DNA from: Rhea pennata
Taxonomy: Eukaryota; Chordata; Aves; Rheiformes; Rheidae
Assembly: GCF_028389875.1 (NCBI RefSeq)
Contig: NC_084665.1
Coordinates: 18,198,001-18,262,000, forward strand
DNA length: 64,000 bases
Direction of reading: 5' to 3'
Position numbers and translations under genes: made by a program
The notes under the pieces: generated by a model
Told to the model about the DNA's origin: nothing
Databases searched by the model: none
Seen by the model: the letters and a program-made list of their open reading frames with translations, nothing else
Shown here: positions 47,101 through 62,858 of the stretch, in pieces
Numbering within the stretch: position 1 is the stretch's first letter
How the letters are laid out: each line of letters starts with the position of its first letter

Positions 47101-49689
47101 AGGAAGTAAATTCAGTCACAAAACTTATCAAGATCATTCATGTGATTAAAGTTACGCTTGTGCCCATTGGTATGGAGCCATATGGGTGATGCAGTGAAAT
47201 GGCTTACTCTAGGTGTTGCTGCATGAATAAACTGGGGGGGGGGGGAGAAACTTATTCCTCTTCCCTCTTGTATTTGTAACATGAATAATACAGAGATGGT
47301 GTTAGGTGCTGTATATAAGTGCAATTTCAGATGGAAGTATCTTTTCTAATTAGCAGTGTTACATTAAAGTAAGCATTCTAGCTAACGCTGTTTCTAGTTT
47401 TGTGTAACTGGAACAAAGTTAGCTATGGATAAGAGGAATGGGCAGATGGCCCACAGAAGCCCTTAGTACAATCAGTAAGGATGAACTTAGATATTTGTGA
47501 AATTAAATTGCTGGTACAGCTAGCTGGTAGCTTGGCAAAGCCCTTGACTTGTCCACTAGTGGAACTGCTAGTGAAAGATCTGCTGCTTTTGTCTGTACTA
47601 CTTTAATTCTGGAATAATTGGGGACTGTAGGTACTTCTGAAAACTTGGAATTGGTTGAAATGGAAAGTGGAAGAAATAGTCTCATAATTCCAGTATCAAA
47701 AGCTAGTGAAATAAAATGAGTCACTTTCTACATGCAGAAGCTCACCTTTGTGAAAAGAAAGATAATGGACTGCAAGTAGTGGTTTGATATCTCCCACACT
47801 GGAGAGCTATCCAGTCAAAGCTAAGCCAGTATCAGCACAGCCTACGTGTAATAGTGTCAGAGAAAAAGCGTGAAAATGGCCTAAATCTTTCTTTGTATAA
47901 ATAGTATATTTTTAAAGGCCCCCAAATAAGGGAAATTGAACTTTTTGCCCCCTCAATGTCAAATACTTGTTTTCCTGGAACAGAACCCATTTGGGGAAAA
48001 AATGAGTGAGCGGCAGTCTTGAAATCAAAATGATTGCATCAAACCTAGCTCCAAATTATGCCTGACAGAAATTGTTAGGATTTTGTGTCAAGATGTATCA
48101 ATAGAGGAAGTGGCCTGTAATAAAGGGAATGCCAGCTCTCACTAGGATCTTAACTGTGAGTGAATTATTTCTAGATCCATGACCAGGATAGAAAGAGGTT
48201 CCATTAATTCCAGGCACGTGGGCTATGACTCTGCTTTTGCATGTCCCCAGACAATGTCTGACCTCACCAGAAAGAATTATATAGAGCCATCAGTCTAGAA
48301 CAGTCACTTTCCATTGATATATCTGTGCCTAAAATAAAGCAGATTCTATGCTTGCTTTTAAAATGTGCAAGTTTTTTTTTCTTTCTCTCTTTTTTCCCCC
48401 TTATGATGCGTGTCAAGCCATTTATGGGGAAAACTGGTCATGCTGGGTTCTGAACTAGCTATCATTCACCAAAAATGGCTGCTAGGCCTTCTGAATTTTG
48501 GGGGGGGAAGATGCATTTGTCTGCCAAGCAGCCCACTTCTATTAGTGCATGTACAGCTGTTACAATTAATAGAGTGTAAACAAGTGCTGCATGCCTTTGG
48601 AAGCTGTTTTGATTTTAAATGCCATGGGCAAACTTTTATTTGTGCAAGGGTGTTTCTAAAACTGCTTTCAGAGACTAATTCAATTTAAGGGGACTTGAAT
48701 CCTGCGCCATAGTTTGGATTCAAACACAGGAGTACTTAATTCTGTTGTTGGTCAGGTCTTTAAACAGATTGTGTGTGTCTGTAGAGTGAAGGGTAAGCTA
48801 AGTAGGAGATTTTTGGTTCAATCTAAAGGATGAAGGTAACTCTTTCCTTTTAAAATGTTTTTTGTTCTGTGCCCTGGTTAGTTGAATTTTGGTTAGTTGT
48901 GGCCCAAGGAATCCAGTTAATGAAAATATGACTAGGCAAGGGCTTGGTAATCTGTTAAAGGGGGCTGGTGTGGATGTATGTGATGGAACTGAAAAAGGTC
49001 ATGAGTGAAAGGATCACGTGAAAGGATTGACATGACAACGTGTGTAATAAGAAAGAAGGAAAATCTGGAAAGGATGAGTATAATTGATGAATAATACTTA
49101 TTTTGAAGTTATAGTCTGCTACTTTGGATTTGTGGTCATGGAACAAATATTGAGTATATGGTCATCTGTGACCTTATTTGTGGTGATTTATTCTTTTTAA
49201 TTTCGTATTTACACTGTTGCCACAGTTGCCCCAGTGCTGATTCCAGGCTTGTAGTCCTTGTCCATTATCACAATCACTGTTACCTTAGCTGAATCTGAAC
49301 AACAGGCAGGAGGCGGGGAAAAAAGGCACGGAGATTGCTTCAGTTATCTGCCTTACTGTCTGTCCAGTCTAATATTTTTCATTTTGGATCACTTCTTTAA
49401 AAGAAAAAATGGAGGTAAAGAAGATGAGTAAAACTGTCCAGAGACCTGAGGGAGGAATGTGGGCTAGTGCAATACTGTGCTGCTTATGAGATAGGTGGGT
49501 GTGAAGTGAGCAGTTTTTTGTTTGTTTTCTTTTCCCCCTTCAACAGTAGAAGGGCTTCTTTCTGGTGCAGATAGCAAACTGTTGATGCTAAGGAAGTGAT
49601 CACTTTGAGAGAGGCTGTATTCTGATGCACAGAAATCTTCCCCCCCCCCCCCAACACATCTCTGAGGAATAAGAAGTCTCTGTTTTTTT

Positions 49690-49770
49690 TTATATATTTT
49701 TATGTATATAGATAGATATACACACACAATTATATATCTTTATATATTATATATATGTATATAATATTTT
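49690..49770. repeat. TA-rich imperfect microsatellite
   Basis: Mixed (TA)n, GATA and (CA)n units about 40 bp downstream of a C-run. The tract is low complexity and prone to secondary structure. Confidence 0.8.
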
Positions 49771-49940
49771 TGGTGAAGCATGTGGTTAAAGTAAATGGAG
49801 TCAGAAACTGCTGTGTGCATACATGCTAGCATGTGGGAAAGAAGGGGAATGAAAGGAGGAACGTATTTTTGACATCACTAAATATAAGAATTCTGAGTTT
49901 TATGTTACCCGTTTTTGATGAGGTTTTTTTTGTTTTTTTT

Positions 49941-49973
49941 GGGTGTGTTTTGGGTGTGTTTTAGGTGTGTTTT
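49941..49973. repeat. Triple 11-bp GGGTGTGTTTT repeat
   Basis: Three tandem copies lie at 49941, 49952 and 49963. The third starts with A instead of G. The tract is flanked by long T runs. Confidence 0.9.
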
Positions 49974-51740
49974 TTTTTTTTTCCCATTTCGGTGCTTGGC
50001 CTTTGATATGCTACTGAGTATCTTGCTGTACTCTCTTAAGCCTTCCATCTAGTTGTGTGGTATGTTGAAGAAAGAAGAAAATACACTGCTCTTATTCACT
50101 AGGAGATGGTGGCTTTTGAGGCAGACAGTTGCTGTACAAAAAAGCAATCCAGGCAGCTTGCAATACTTGGTTTTAGTCTTGTGTCATTACAACAGGGTTC
50201 AAAGTCTGTTTTGACGTTGGAGACAGGTTACCTACTCATGTGGCATGCACCCCACATCAGCGCCTCCGTCTGCTGTGTGAATCTCATTCTATGTCCATGG
50301 ATAACTTGGTTCTAACTTTCTCAGTGATATATTGCCTTCCTCATACTGAAAGGTGTGGGATGTTTTCTGCAGGTTCATTCAGCTGTGAAACAAACACTGA
50401 ACAAACACTGTGACTCTGCCTATATTTGGGAAATATTCGTGGTTGATGCTTGTCAACCCTCTTCAAGCTGCATTGTCAGGCGTTCTGACAGTTTGTATGG
50501 ACGTGACCAACTTGTCAGTACTCTGTATAGAAAGCGTGCTAATCTCTGCCGGCACTAGATAATGATTCCTCAGGAGACAAGTTAACTATAATGCACCCTT
50601 TCTGGACTTGGACCAGTGCTGGCTGAAACCACTCCTTGAATCAGTTTTTGGTAGATCTTGCTTACAATATGTATTGAATTAGTAATAGCATGAATGGAAC
50701 TTGCAATGGAAGCAATTCCCTTGCCTGTTGTCTGAAGTGGATGTTAACGTGCGTATGTTGCTGGGAGTTAAGGTACCAACCTTCTACCTCAGAAATACAT
50801 GTTTTTCCATCTTTCGTTTTTCTTGTCTCTTGTCCTTGTTTGTGCTCATCACCTTTTCACTGAAGAAAAAAGATAATTCTATTGATTCTTTTGTTTTTTT
50901 GTACACTTTTTCCCTTCTTGCTTATCTAATGTGTGGTTTTTTTTTTTCCCACCTTCTGTGTGTGTGATAACCTCATTAATCTCTGGTTAATTTTCCTGGA
51001 AAGGACATGGAAAGCATTGTGTCCTACTGAATATGATGTCTACAAAATTAGATATCCTGGAATTTTCTCCAGTGAGGAAAAGGCCTGCGATATAGTAGAA
51101 TTCAGTTCTGATTGCACTTCCGAACTCTCGTTTTCATAGTGCGTGATGATGGGTACAGATGTTAGCTGAATGTTTTCTTGCTCCTAATGTCTATGGCTAA
51201 AGGATTAATCATTGCAGCATGGTTATTTTCTTTTCCTCTGCTTTTTCTTGACTTGGCTTTATTAATGGCAAGCATTTAATATGCAAAGGATGAAGAATTG
51301 GAGGATGTGGCTTACAAATGTACTTATATTAAAGCTGGAGTATTGTCTCACTTTGGAAAATATGCTCCTCCTCGGCCTTTATTTGTTGGTTACTCTCTCT
51401 GGATGTGACCTATGAAGTTTTTACTGAACTATGCTTTGTATTTAATTGTGTTCAAGCAGTGGTTTCAATTTGTCCTCTGCGAGCTACTTGTATACTGTCT
51501 GTGAAAGATCACTGAAAACAACAAGTTAGTAACCTGTAGGCTTGTCTTTGCTACACTGGCCTGTGTTTCTGCCAGAACACAATTTTAAGAATCTGCAAAT
51601 AAAAACACATTTCAAACTTCTGAGTGAGAGCATTAACTCGCTAGAGCAGGATCTGAGTCTTGCTTTGTGGCTTTTGCAGAATACCAGAACGTTCAGGTGT
51701 GAGAATCACCACCTACAGTCAAGCAAGAGGACCTTATGTC

Positions 51741-51766
51741 GGATTTACCCCTGTGTGGGTAAATCC
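51741..51766. repeat. 10-bp inverted repeat, 6-nt loop
   Basis: Arms GGATTTACCC and GGGTAAATCC are perfectly complementary around the loop CTGTGT, in COQ8A intron 1. No associated element is recognised. Confidence 0.85.
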
Positions 51767-54512
51767 CTTTGTACCCTTGACATACTGATGTGTGCAAGGG
51801 CCTTATTGTAGAGGGAAATCTCCCTATCTTGCAAGGGACTTTACCTCAGAATGGAGTCATGGACTTCGTTTGGTGATTATTTCTGATATGGTTAGTACCT
51901 CAAAAAGATTGGGGGGGGGATGAGGAGTGATAAATTATTATAAAGCCTGTGGGACATACCTCTCCTACTGTGTTGCAGAGGAGTTCACTGGTCTCTTCTG
52001 CAGGTAAAGAAATGCTGGGTGGAGTGGCCTATTACAATAACCTGTCCTTTTTCCAATGCAGCATAGGAATGTGTTTCTGATGCTTCTGAGCTAACAAAAC
52101 ACTTCATGGTTATAACCACTACATACCATGCGTGCTGGAGAAAGTGATAATGATAGCATGGAAGTCAGCAGAACATCAGCAGCAATGATTTTAACCTGTA
52201 ATGATCTTAAACCTGTAAAAGGGAATTGGTCCTCTTTGCTCATTGATATATTTAGCAATGTGGGGTTGAGCGCACACTGAGCAATGTGTGTTTTCCATTT
52301 GTGGTTGCATTAGCTTCTCTATTGACAGTTATGATATAGTACATGTTTTTAATAAATCTTCTGGAATAAAATTCAATTCAAAATAAGCCCTTCAGCTCTC
52401 CTTTGGGTGAAAGGATGGATATGGTTTTAGCATTGCTGGTTAGAAAGAATCCATGTAAAAAGGGATTTTTTTCTGTGTGTGCGCGCAATGTCGTAGTGTA
52501 CCTTGATCTATATTGCATTATCTTTTGTTGCCCTTCTTGTGGGAGGGGGGAGGTTCATGTGGTTTTTGTTCAATCCTTTCTATGCTCCTAGCATATGAGA
52601 CTAAAAAAAGAAAGAGCTTATCAGTAGAAGCAGCCTTTAAAAAGTCTCATTTCAGATAGGACAGTAATGTGCTGTTGGCTAACTAGTTTTTATAGCACTG
52701 AATCACAGGCATCACCTGCAGATGCTTTGGGTGAGAATTGTGTGGGAATGTTCAGTGGGTATGTTCAATGTAAAGATGTGGCGGGAGAAACACTTGTTGG
52801 CAGAGTAGATCACCATACCTGACAAACAACATTTAAACTTAAAAGTGTATTATGCAACATGAAATCCAGCCTTAGTGACTAAACTCTGGAGAAAATCAGA
52901 AGTAACACTTCTTATGGGTCAGGAGCATGTAGGCAGGTTTTGTAAAGATAACCACAGAACGATGGCCTAGATAGACTTGATTTTGTGTTTTTACAGCTAA
53001 TCCATTAAACCTAGGTAATGTTACTAACACTTGGCTGTCCTTCTGAAGACCATACTTAAAGCATGTAATGTATAATACTCACTTCCTGGCTACAATAATT
53101 GTTCCTGATTTTGATCAGTGATTAACAGGTGTTGAACAAAGATCCAGTAACCAAGATTTAACCATTGTTTACATAAGTGTGTTTCAGAAATATACTATTT
53201 AGCGACTGCTGTAAAATTGTATATGTCCTGAACTTTGGATATGGTAATCTATACTTGTGTGACTGATAACAGTGATCTCTATTTGAAAGACAGGCTTTGT
53301 ATTTCCTGCAGTGGTAACTGGATCCAATCGCTTGTTTGCAATAAGGCATAATGCCATGTGTGCTGTTGACTCTGAACCACTTGAATCACTTCAGTGTATT
53401 AACAGTTACAGTTGTGCATTTGTGGGTGTTGACGGAATATCTTCTAAAAGTGAAATGGTGCCTGTGCACCTACTTTTGATAACAGTTTAATACATGGCCC
53501 TGGTAGTGCTCTGAGCCACTGCAGTCAGCTCCTCCCCACCTCTGCTTCCAGATCACTGCAAAGAAGATCCACAGGTGAGGTTGAGCTTTAATCAGCATCT
53601 TGTGCAAACTATGTGGCTCCATCTTCTGTCAGAAAAGGTGGGAGTGTAGGTGACTGAACCAGCCCTGGAACTGCGACCCTCTCAGACTACTGAGAAGTCT
53701 ACATTGAATTGTTGTAGCTGTGTTTTTAAAGATGTGGGAGTGCTTTAAAGATGTGTGAGAGAAAATAAACAGATAAAACCATCTCCCTGGGAACATGGTT
53801 TTGGCACCCCAGCACAGTTTGTGTGCATCTGCTGTATTTACTTCATATCTATGGGCCTTTTTTTCTTAGAGTTCTCCTTGGAACAAGAAACTCCTAGTTT
53901 TATTTTACTTGAACCAAAGTACTATAGGAGAGCTGGTGTCCTGAGCCTGAATTTAGTTCTAGGCTGTGCTGAAAGTGGTCAGCTGAACTTGTTCATATCA
54001 AAAACATTCTCTTCTGTGTCCTATAATGCTCAGTTTGTAATTGAAGACACTGAAATTGTAGAAACTGTTATAAATCTGTCTCAAGTAGGAAGAAGTGTTT
54101 CAAGGACTGGTAATCAAAGGTCGAATGCTAATACATTTCATCTTTTTTTAAATATTGGGAAGAGGTTAGGACCACTTTTGCAGCCTTATTGAGATCTACC
54201 TGTCTTTGCTTCCCCTTGTCAATAATAATTTGAATATTCATTAAAAGCTCTGGAATACACTCCAAACTAATACATGGTCATAAGAGGAGTTCTCATGTTG
54301 CCTGGTAAGGTCAGCTAGCTAGCTGTCGTTCAAGCTGGCTAGTGTGTTATCTGAACTGCAAACAGTATTTCCCACAGTGGATGATTCCTAAAGGGCGATG
54401 AGATTATCTGGGATATGCCATTGGCTATCAGATGACTTGAAACTACTTGCAAACTTTAATGCTGTGTTTCATGACTTTTTTTCCCCCCCTTTTCCCTCTT
54501 CTTATCTTTCAG

Positions 54513-54528
54513 CACAGAAAGATCAGTC
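54513..54528 (+). other. COQ8A: COQ8A 5'UTR end
   Basis: The acceptor, a pyrimidine tract ending CTTTCAG, ends at 54512. Sixteen untranslated bases precede the start codon. Confidence 0.75.
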
Positions 54529-58149
<3,621 letters not shown>

Positions 58150-60683
58150 TAGACTTGCACATACTGATTAATGGTTGACTATGACTGTGCTTCTTTTGAA
58201 CCATTAACTAGTTCTCTTTTCTCACTAAGTTTGCTAATAAGAAAGTGCTTTCCCATAAATGGGTGACTTGGTTCAGAGCTTTATTTGTTTATGGATTTGG
58301 ATTTTTTATTCAGTGTGATAGTATACTTTGACTTTTTTTAGTATCTAACAGCTACTGCAGTAGTATGGCAGAACAAAACATTTCCCACCCAAATAGACAA
58401 ATTGGCCTTTCAGATGCATTCAGCAATCTACTTGCCTTTAACATCTACCATGGAACTGGCATGTGTTTTCTTTTGTCTTTCTTTTGGGACCACTGGCTGA
58501 TTGTATTCCTGGAGCTTAGCTTTTCTACTCCTGCTCTGAAATGAGAGTTGCTCTTAAAAGTATAGAGCAGATGATTTGGGAGTGTGTAGTGGAACTATGC
58601 ATCATCTGGATCCTGCTGCTTTAATGAGTATGGAAGGGAGGGGAGAGAGGAGTGCAGGTTGTTCTACAGTCTGTAGAAAAGCCCCAGTCCTGTATATGCG
58701 ATTCAGTTTTATTGGGAAAATTTTCCTTCTAGTCCTTGCATCGTGCTGCTGTTGTCAGCATGTACAGCTGGAGCAGCTTGAGTCTTTTTAAATGATTTTT
58801 CTCAAATATTCCCAGGTTACTTCTCTGAATAGCATTTGAATATAGAATGTGTTCTTTTGGTATTGATTTGAAGGTACAGAGATGATAATGGACAAGGTTT
58901 GATATACTTAGCTATTTTTTATAAATCATTTTCTTGCAGGAAAAATGTGAAATCTGAGATTGTAAGCTCTTTGCAGGAAACTGTAATTGAAACCTAGACT
59001 GCAGAGTTCTATTTGCAGAATGGGACTCATGTCATAGAGCAGCTAAACATCTGCAATAATATTAACAATTAGTGGTTATCTAATGTCTTACATCCCAAGA
59101 CGTGTTTACGTGTTCCTGAGAGAAAGGGAATTATCACATTGCAAGTGGGGAAAAAAACGATCACAGTTGAGCTAGTCTAACTTACTTGATCAGTACAGGG
59201 AGTAGCCTCTAAATTGCTTTTTTGTGACCACAGTGTTTTAAGATAATTGCAGCCTAACTAGGCTGTGAGCAGTCTCTCACAAGTAGCATGTTAGTCTTGT
59301 GTTTCTCTGTCAAGTGTTGTAGAAGAGAATCATAGCCACGTGTGCAATGGATCTCTGAGGAAAGAAAAATATACAGCCTGTCAAATGCAATCATTTGCAT
59401 TTCATTATATCAGATCAACCATTATAAAAAATAATTATTCTTCCTGTGTGTGTGTTTGTGTTTGTCAGTGTTGTGCACACTAGGAGGAGTTGTGGACAGG
59501 AACTGTTGTTTTTCTTTGCAGTGCATAATAGATAGTGAGTGAGTTTTGTGATAAGGAAGAACATTTTAATGCCTGTCAAACCTCTTTAACCTTGGGCTTT
59601 GTTGTAGACGCTGTCTCCTTGGCATGCTTAGTATTCTTTAAAGAGAACCAGGAGTCATGATCTGCTTTTGGAGTAACATGGGCATCATTTTCAAACTTAT
59701 CTGAGTATTATTCTTAAGCTCCATTAGCATACAAGTCTCCCTCTTAATCCAGCCTTGATTTTTATGGAAAATGTGTTGCAGCATTTTTAGCTGTCACTTT
59801 CCAAATTGTTGGATTTATCTGCAGCTTGCTGACAGCAGGTGGATGTGATGTGGCAGATGACCATATTTTCTGTGGACTTTGAGTTCCAATTCTGGGGCTG
59901 TACACTCCAGCTTTTGACACCCAAGACTGTTGCATGAGGAAGGGCTGACTCCTGCTTCGAGAGGGAATATAGCTTGCTATCTTCTGCCTCAGGATAAAAA
60001 AAAAAGTAACAACAACAAAAATGGACAGTAAGAAAGATATTCTTGATAAGCAGTATCCTTTGTCATACCAGTTTTTATCCAGTTTTTGGTCTTGACCCTT
60101 CTCCAATTTCTGTTTCATAGGATTGAAATTCTTGACAAGACAAGGCTGTTGTACTCAGCCTACTTTCAGGGGAAGGTCTTGTTGCAAAAATGGAGAGAGG
60201 TGTTCAGAATCTCTGGTCTCTGCAGTCTCTTGTTGACACTCATTTGTTTTCTTCCCTCTGAGTTCTTGTTGCAACAGCAAGGAGAAGTAATGTCAGTGCA
60301 CTGATTAACAAACAGCAGATGTGGACTATAGTTAGGGGTTTTAATTAAAACAAAACAAAAAACTTTGAAAAGCCTAATATTGCCATGCTTGAAGACTTTG
60401 AGATGGGAGGTTCTAAAGTAGTGTGGACACCCATATAGGAGGACCATCAATAAGGAACCCTTAATTGTCAGATCTTGATCTAGATTGATATGGGCTTTTA
60501 GATAGCCTTTAAAAACTATAGAGAAAGAAGGATCCATTTTATAGCTAGGAACAGCTCCTGCGTGTTGTTTGCTCCAAATTTAGAGTGCTTTTTCTGACCT
60601 GCTTATGGGTCATGAAATTGTGAAACCACATCAATTAATTATAGTGGGACTTTTCTTGTCTGGCTCTTATCTGATAAGAAATG

Positions 60684-60685
<2 letters not shown>

Positions 60686-60717
<32 letters not shown>
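60686..60717. repeat. T32 homopolymer
   Basis: Thirty-two consecutive T, the longest homopolymer in the window. No adjoining retroelement body was recognised on either side. Confidence 0.9.
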
Positions 60718-62717
60718 CAAATTATGCCTCTACAAAGCATTTTAATACTCCAAATACTATGAGAGATACCAGGAGCTGCTCTGCTGGATGAGTTGGTGTC
60801 TTCAGTGCTCAAGCGAGAGATTATTAGGAGTACTTGAATTCTTGCTGATCCTACTGAAGTTCCAATGAATTGAAAACACTTTCTGAACTTGGCCCTAAGT
60901 ACTTAAGGAAGTGGTTATGGTCTGTGGCTTTCTGTGAAGGCTACCGTATGACTAAATATTGTAGAGCTCATTAGTTAGCTCCTGTCAGATAGGCCTACTG
61001 GATCTTTGAGCGTTTGTGTTCTGTAGTCAGAACAGCAGCTTAAAGGTTGAATAAGTGTCTGCCAGGAGAAGAGCTAAATAAATGTTTTACTGATCAAGGG
61101 TAGAGAGGCTTTATGGGGGGGGGGGGGGAGGCTGTCCAGTTAGAGCCTTTAAGGTGGGAGGAGGTGAGAAGACAGTAATCTGACTGTGCCTTTCACTGGG
61201 AAAACATTAGCTAATGGCAAGAACTGTGGTCATTTCCCCCCCCCCCCTTTTTTTTTTGATGGCTCTGAAGTTCTTAGTCAGCTTTGGCTTAAAGTTGACT
61301 GTTTTCTTCTTAGATTGTGACAAGGAAAGGCAGTGTTTGTATGTCTCTTAGCTGCTTCTTGCACTCACTGGATTTGAGTCAGTCCTTCCTGGGCATTATT
61401 CAAAGAAATGATGCAAGAGATAATGTGTATACAATTTTTAGAAAATATTTGAAAACTGAGGAATGAGGCTGATTTAAGGGAGTTCTATGAATATTAGGAG
61501 GCAGTTCCCAACTGAGATGGGAATTGAATTTTTCCTGAGGCCCAGCCCAACTTATATTGCCCCTTCTAAGAAGAAAAAATAAAATAAACTTGAAGTAAAC
61601 TAAGTGCTTCAAACCTCAATGGTAGATATGTTGGAAGGTCCCTGTGACTGCGCAGTCATATACATTCTTTTTGTCTTGCCTTTTCAACAGAAGTCAAACT
61701 AGAAGATTTGGGATGATTTAATGAGTCTCCAACCACATCACTGGTTTTGGGGGGCTGCAGCAGAGACATGCAATGGTGCTGGGCTGAAGAATGATGATTA
61801 ACAGTTGGAAGGAGCCCTTTTAGGGAGATGTCGCTGTTAAAGCTGTAGAATGGCAGTGAATCAACTCTGTTCCTGTTTCTTAGATCACTTAAACCTGACT
61901 GTTTAAATGTGGAGTGATGGGGTGAGGTGGGTGGTGTCACTATTTCCTGTTTCACTAGCTCCCTGTACACATTGCCTTGGAGATAATCATGTCCACTGGG
62001 AAGTGTATCTTAACGGCAAGTACATTTTCAGAGGGTGATCTCTTTTTTGTGTGCTTTATGGTGCCATGTTTGTTTGAATACCCCAGGAAACTGTGTGGGA
62101 AATGGAATGGTTGAGGTGATTGAAACAAGGCAAGAGGTCTGCTAGGTGGCGTTTTCCTATGCCTTTTCTTGTTGGATAGAAATTTCTCTTTAGTGGAAGA
62201 ACAACATCTAGAACTTGCAGAAGATGGAAAGATGCTGAATAGGTCAAAAGATTTAATTTAACTCTTTCTGGGGTTCAGACAGTTGATTTCCCATGCTATT
62301 GGCATGATCCCTTTCACAGTCGAGCCACTTGGCATTGTTCACTTCCTTGCACGTGTTCTTTGTTTTCTTTTCCTTCCTGCGAATTGAATGAATCAGGTGT
62401 TCTAGGGAATGTTGATTTCTTAGGCCTGGTGTCAGGATACTTCTGTAGGCGATGAACACATCAGTAACAGGAGGCAGAAGTACTTGAACTGTAGTTATGA
62501 GTTTACCTGGCTTCTCACTTATTTTGGGAGCAAAGGTGTGCGGAGAATGTTGCTGGAAGGGTTGAAGATCTTCTGTAATACATGTGTAATACTAAGCTAA
62601 TGAGTATTGCATGCTGACTAGAGCAGAGTCTAGGCTAGTCATGGACTAGGGCCAAACTATGGAACTTCTTTCTGTTCTTGTTATGCATTTTTGAATGCTT
62701 TTTCTTGCCACAATTGA

Positions 62718-62858
62718 AGTGATTTTAGCTCAGTTAAAGCATGATGCTGCTAATGCCAAGGTCATGGGTTCAATTCCTGTACGGGGCTATGCTGAGGGTT
62801 GGACTAGATGATCTCCAGAGGTCCCTTCCAACCTTACCATTCTATGTGTCTATGATTG
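62718..62858 (+). mobile_element. tRNA-Ile-derived SINE with CR1 3' tail
   Basis: The head resembles tRNA-Ile (AAT anticodon region GCTAATGCCAAGGTC). It has an A-box TAGCTCAGTT at 62726-62735, a B-box GGTTCAATTCC at 62767-62777, and an acceptor-side CTGTACGGGGC remnant. The tail from about 62796 is the CR1 3' end, nearly the same as the tail of the LINE ending at 29405, and finishes in CCATTCTATGTGTCTATG. This structure matches the TguSINE1-type family known from songbirds, which is moved by CR1 machinery. The anticodon loop has small deletions, so it is not a tRNA gene. Confidence 0.88.

Larger units (their letters stand above)
42049..54512 (+). other. COQ8A: COQ8A intron 1 (main part)
   Basis: No coding exon is recognised. 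The stretch contains a T28 run (44142-44169), a G run near 47234-47244, a C run near 49639-49651, a TA/CA-rich microsatellite (about 49690-49770), a triple 11-bp repeat (49941-49973) and a 10-bp-arm hairpin (51741-51766). A 145-codon open frame at 53755-54192 ends 320 bp before the first coding exon and is not obviously spliced to it. Confidence 0.55.

Noticed and set aside
62718..62790. A tRNA-Ile gene
   Set aside because: The A- and B-boxes are present, but the D-arm and anticodon stem carry deletions and a CR1 tail follows directly, so it is a SINE.
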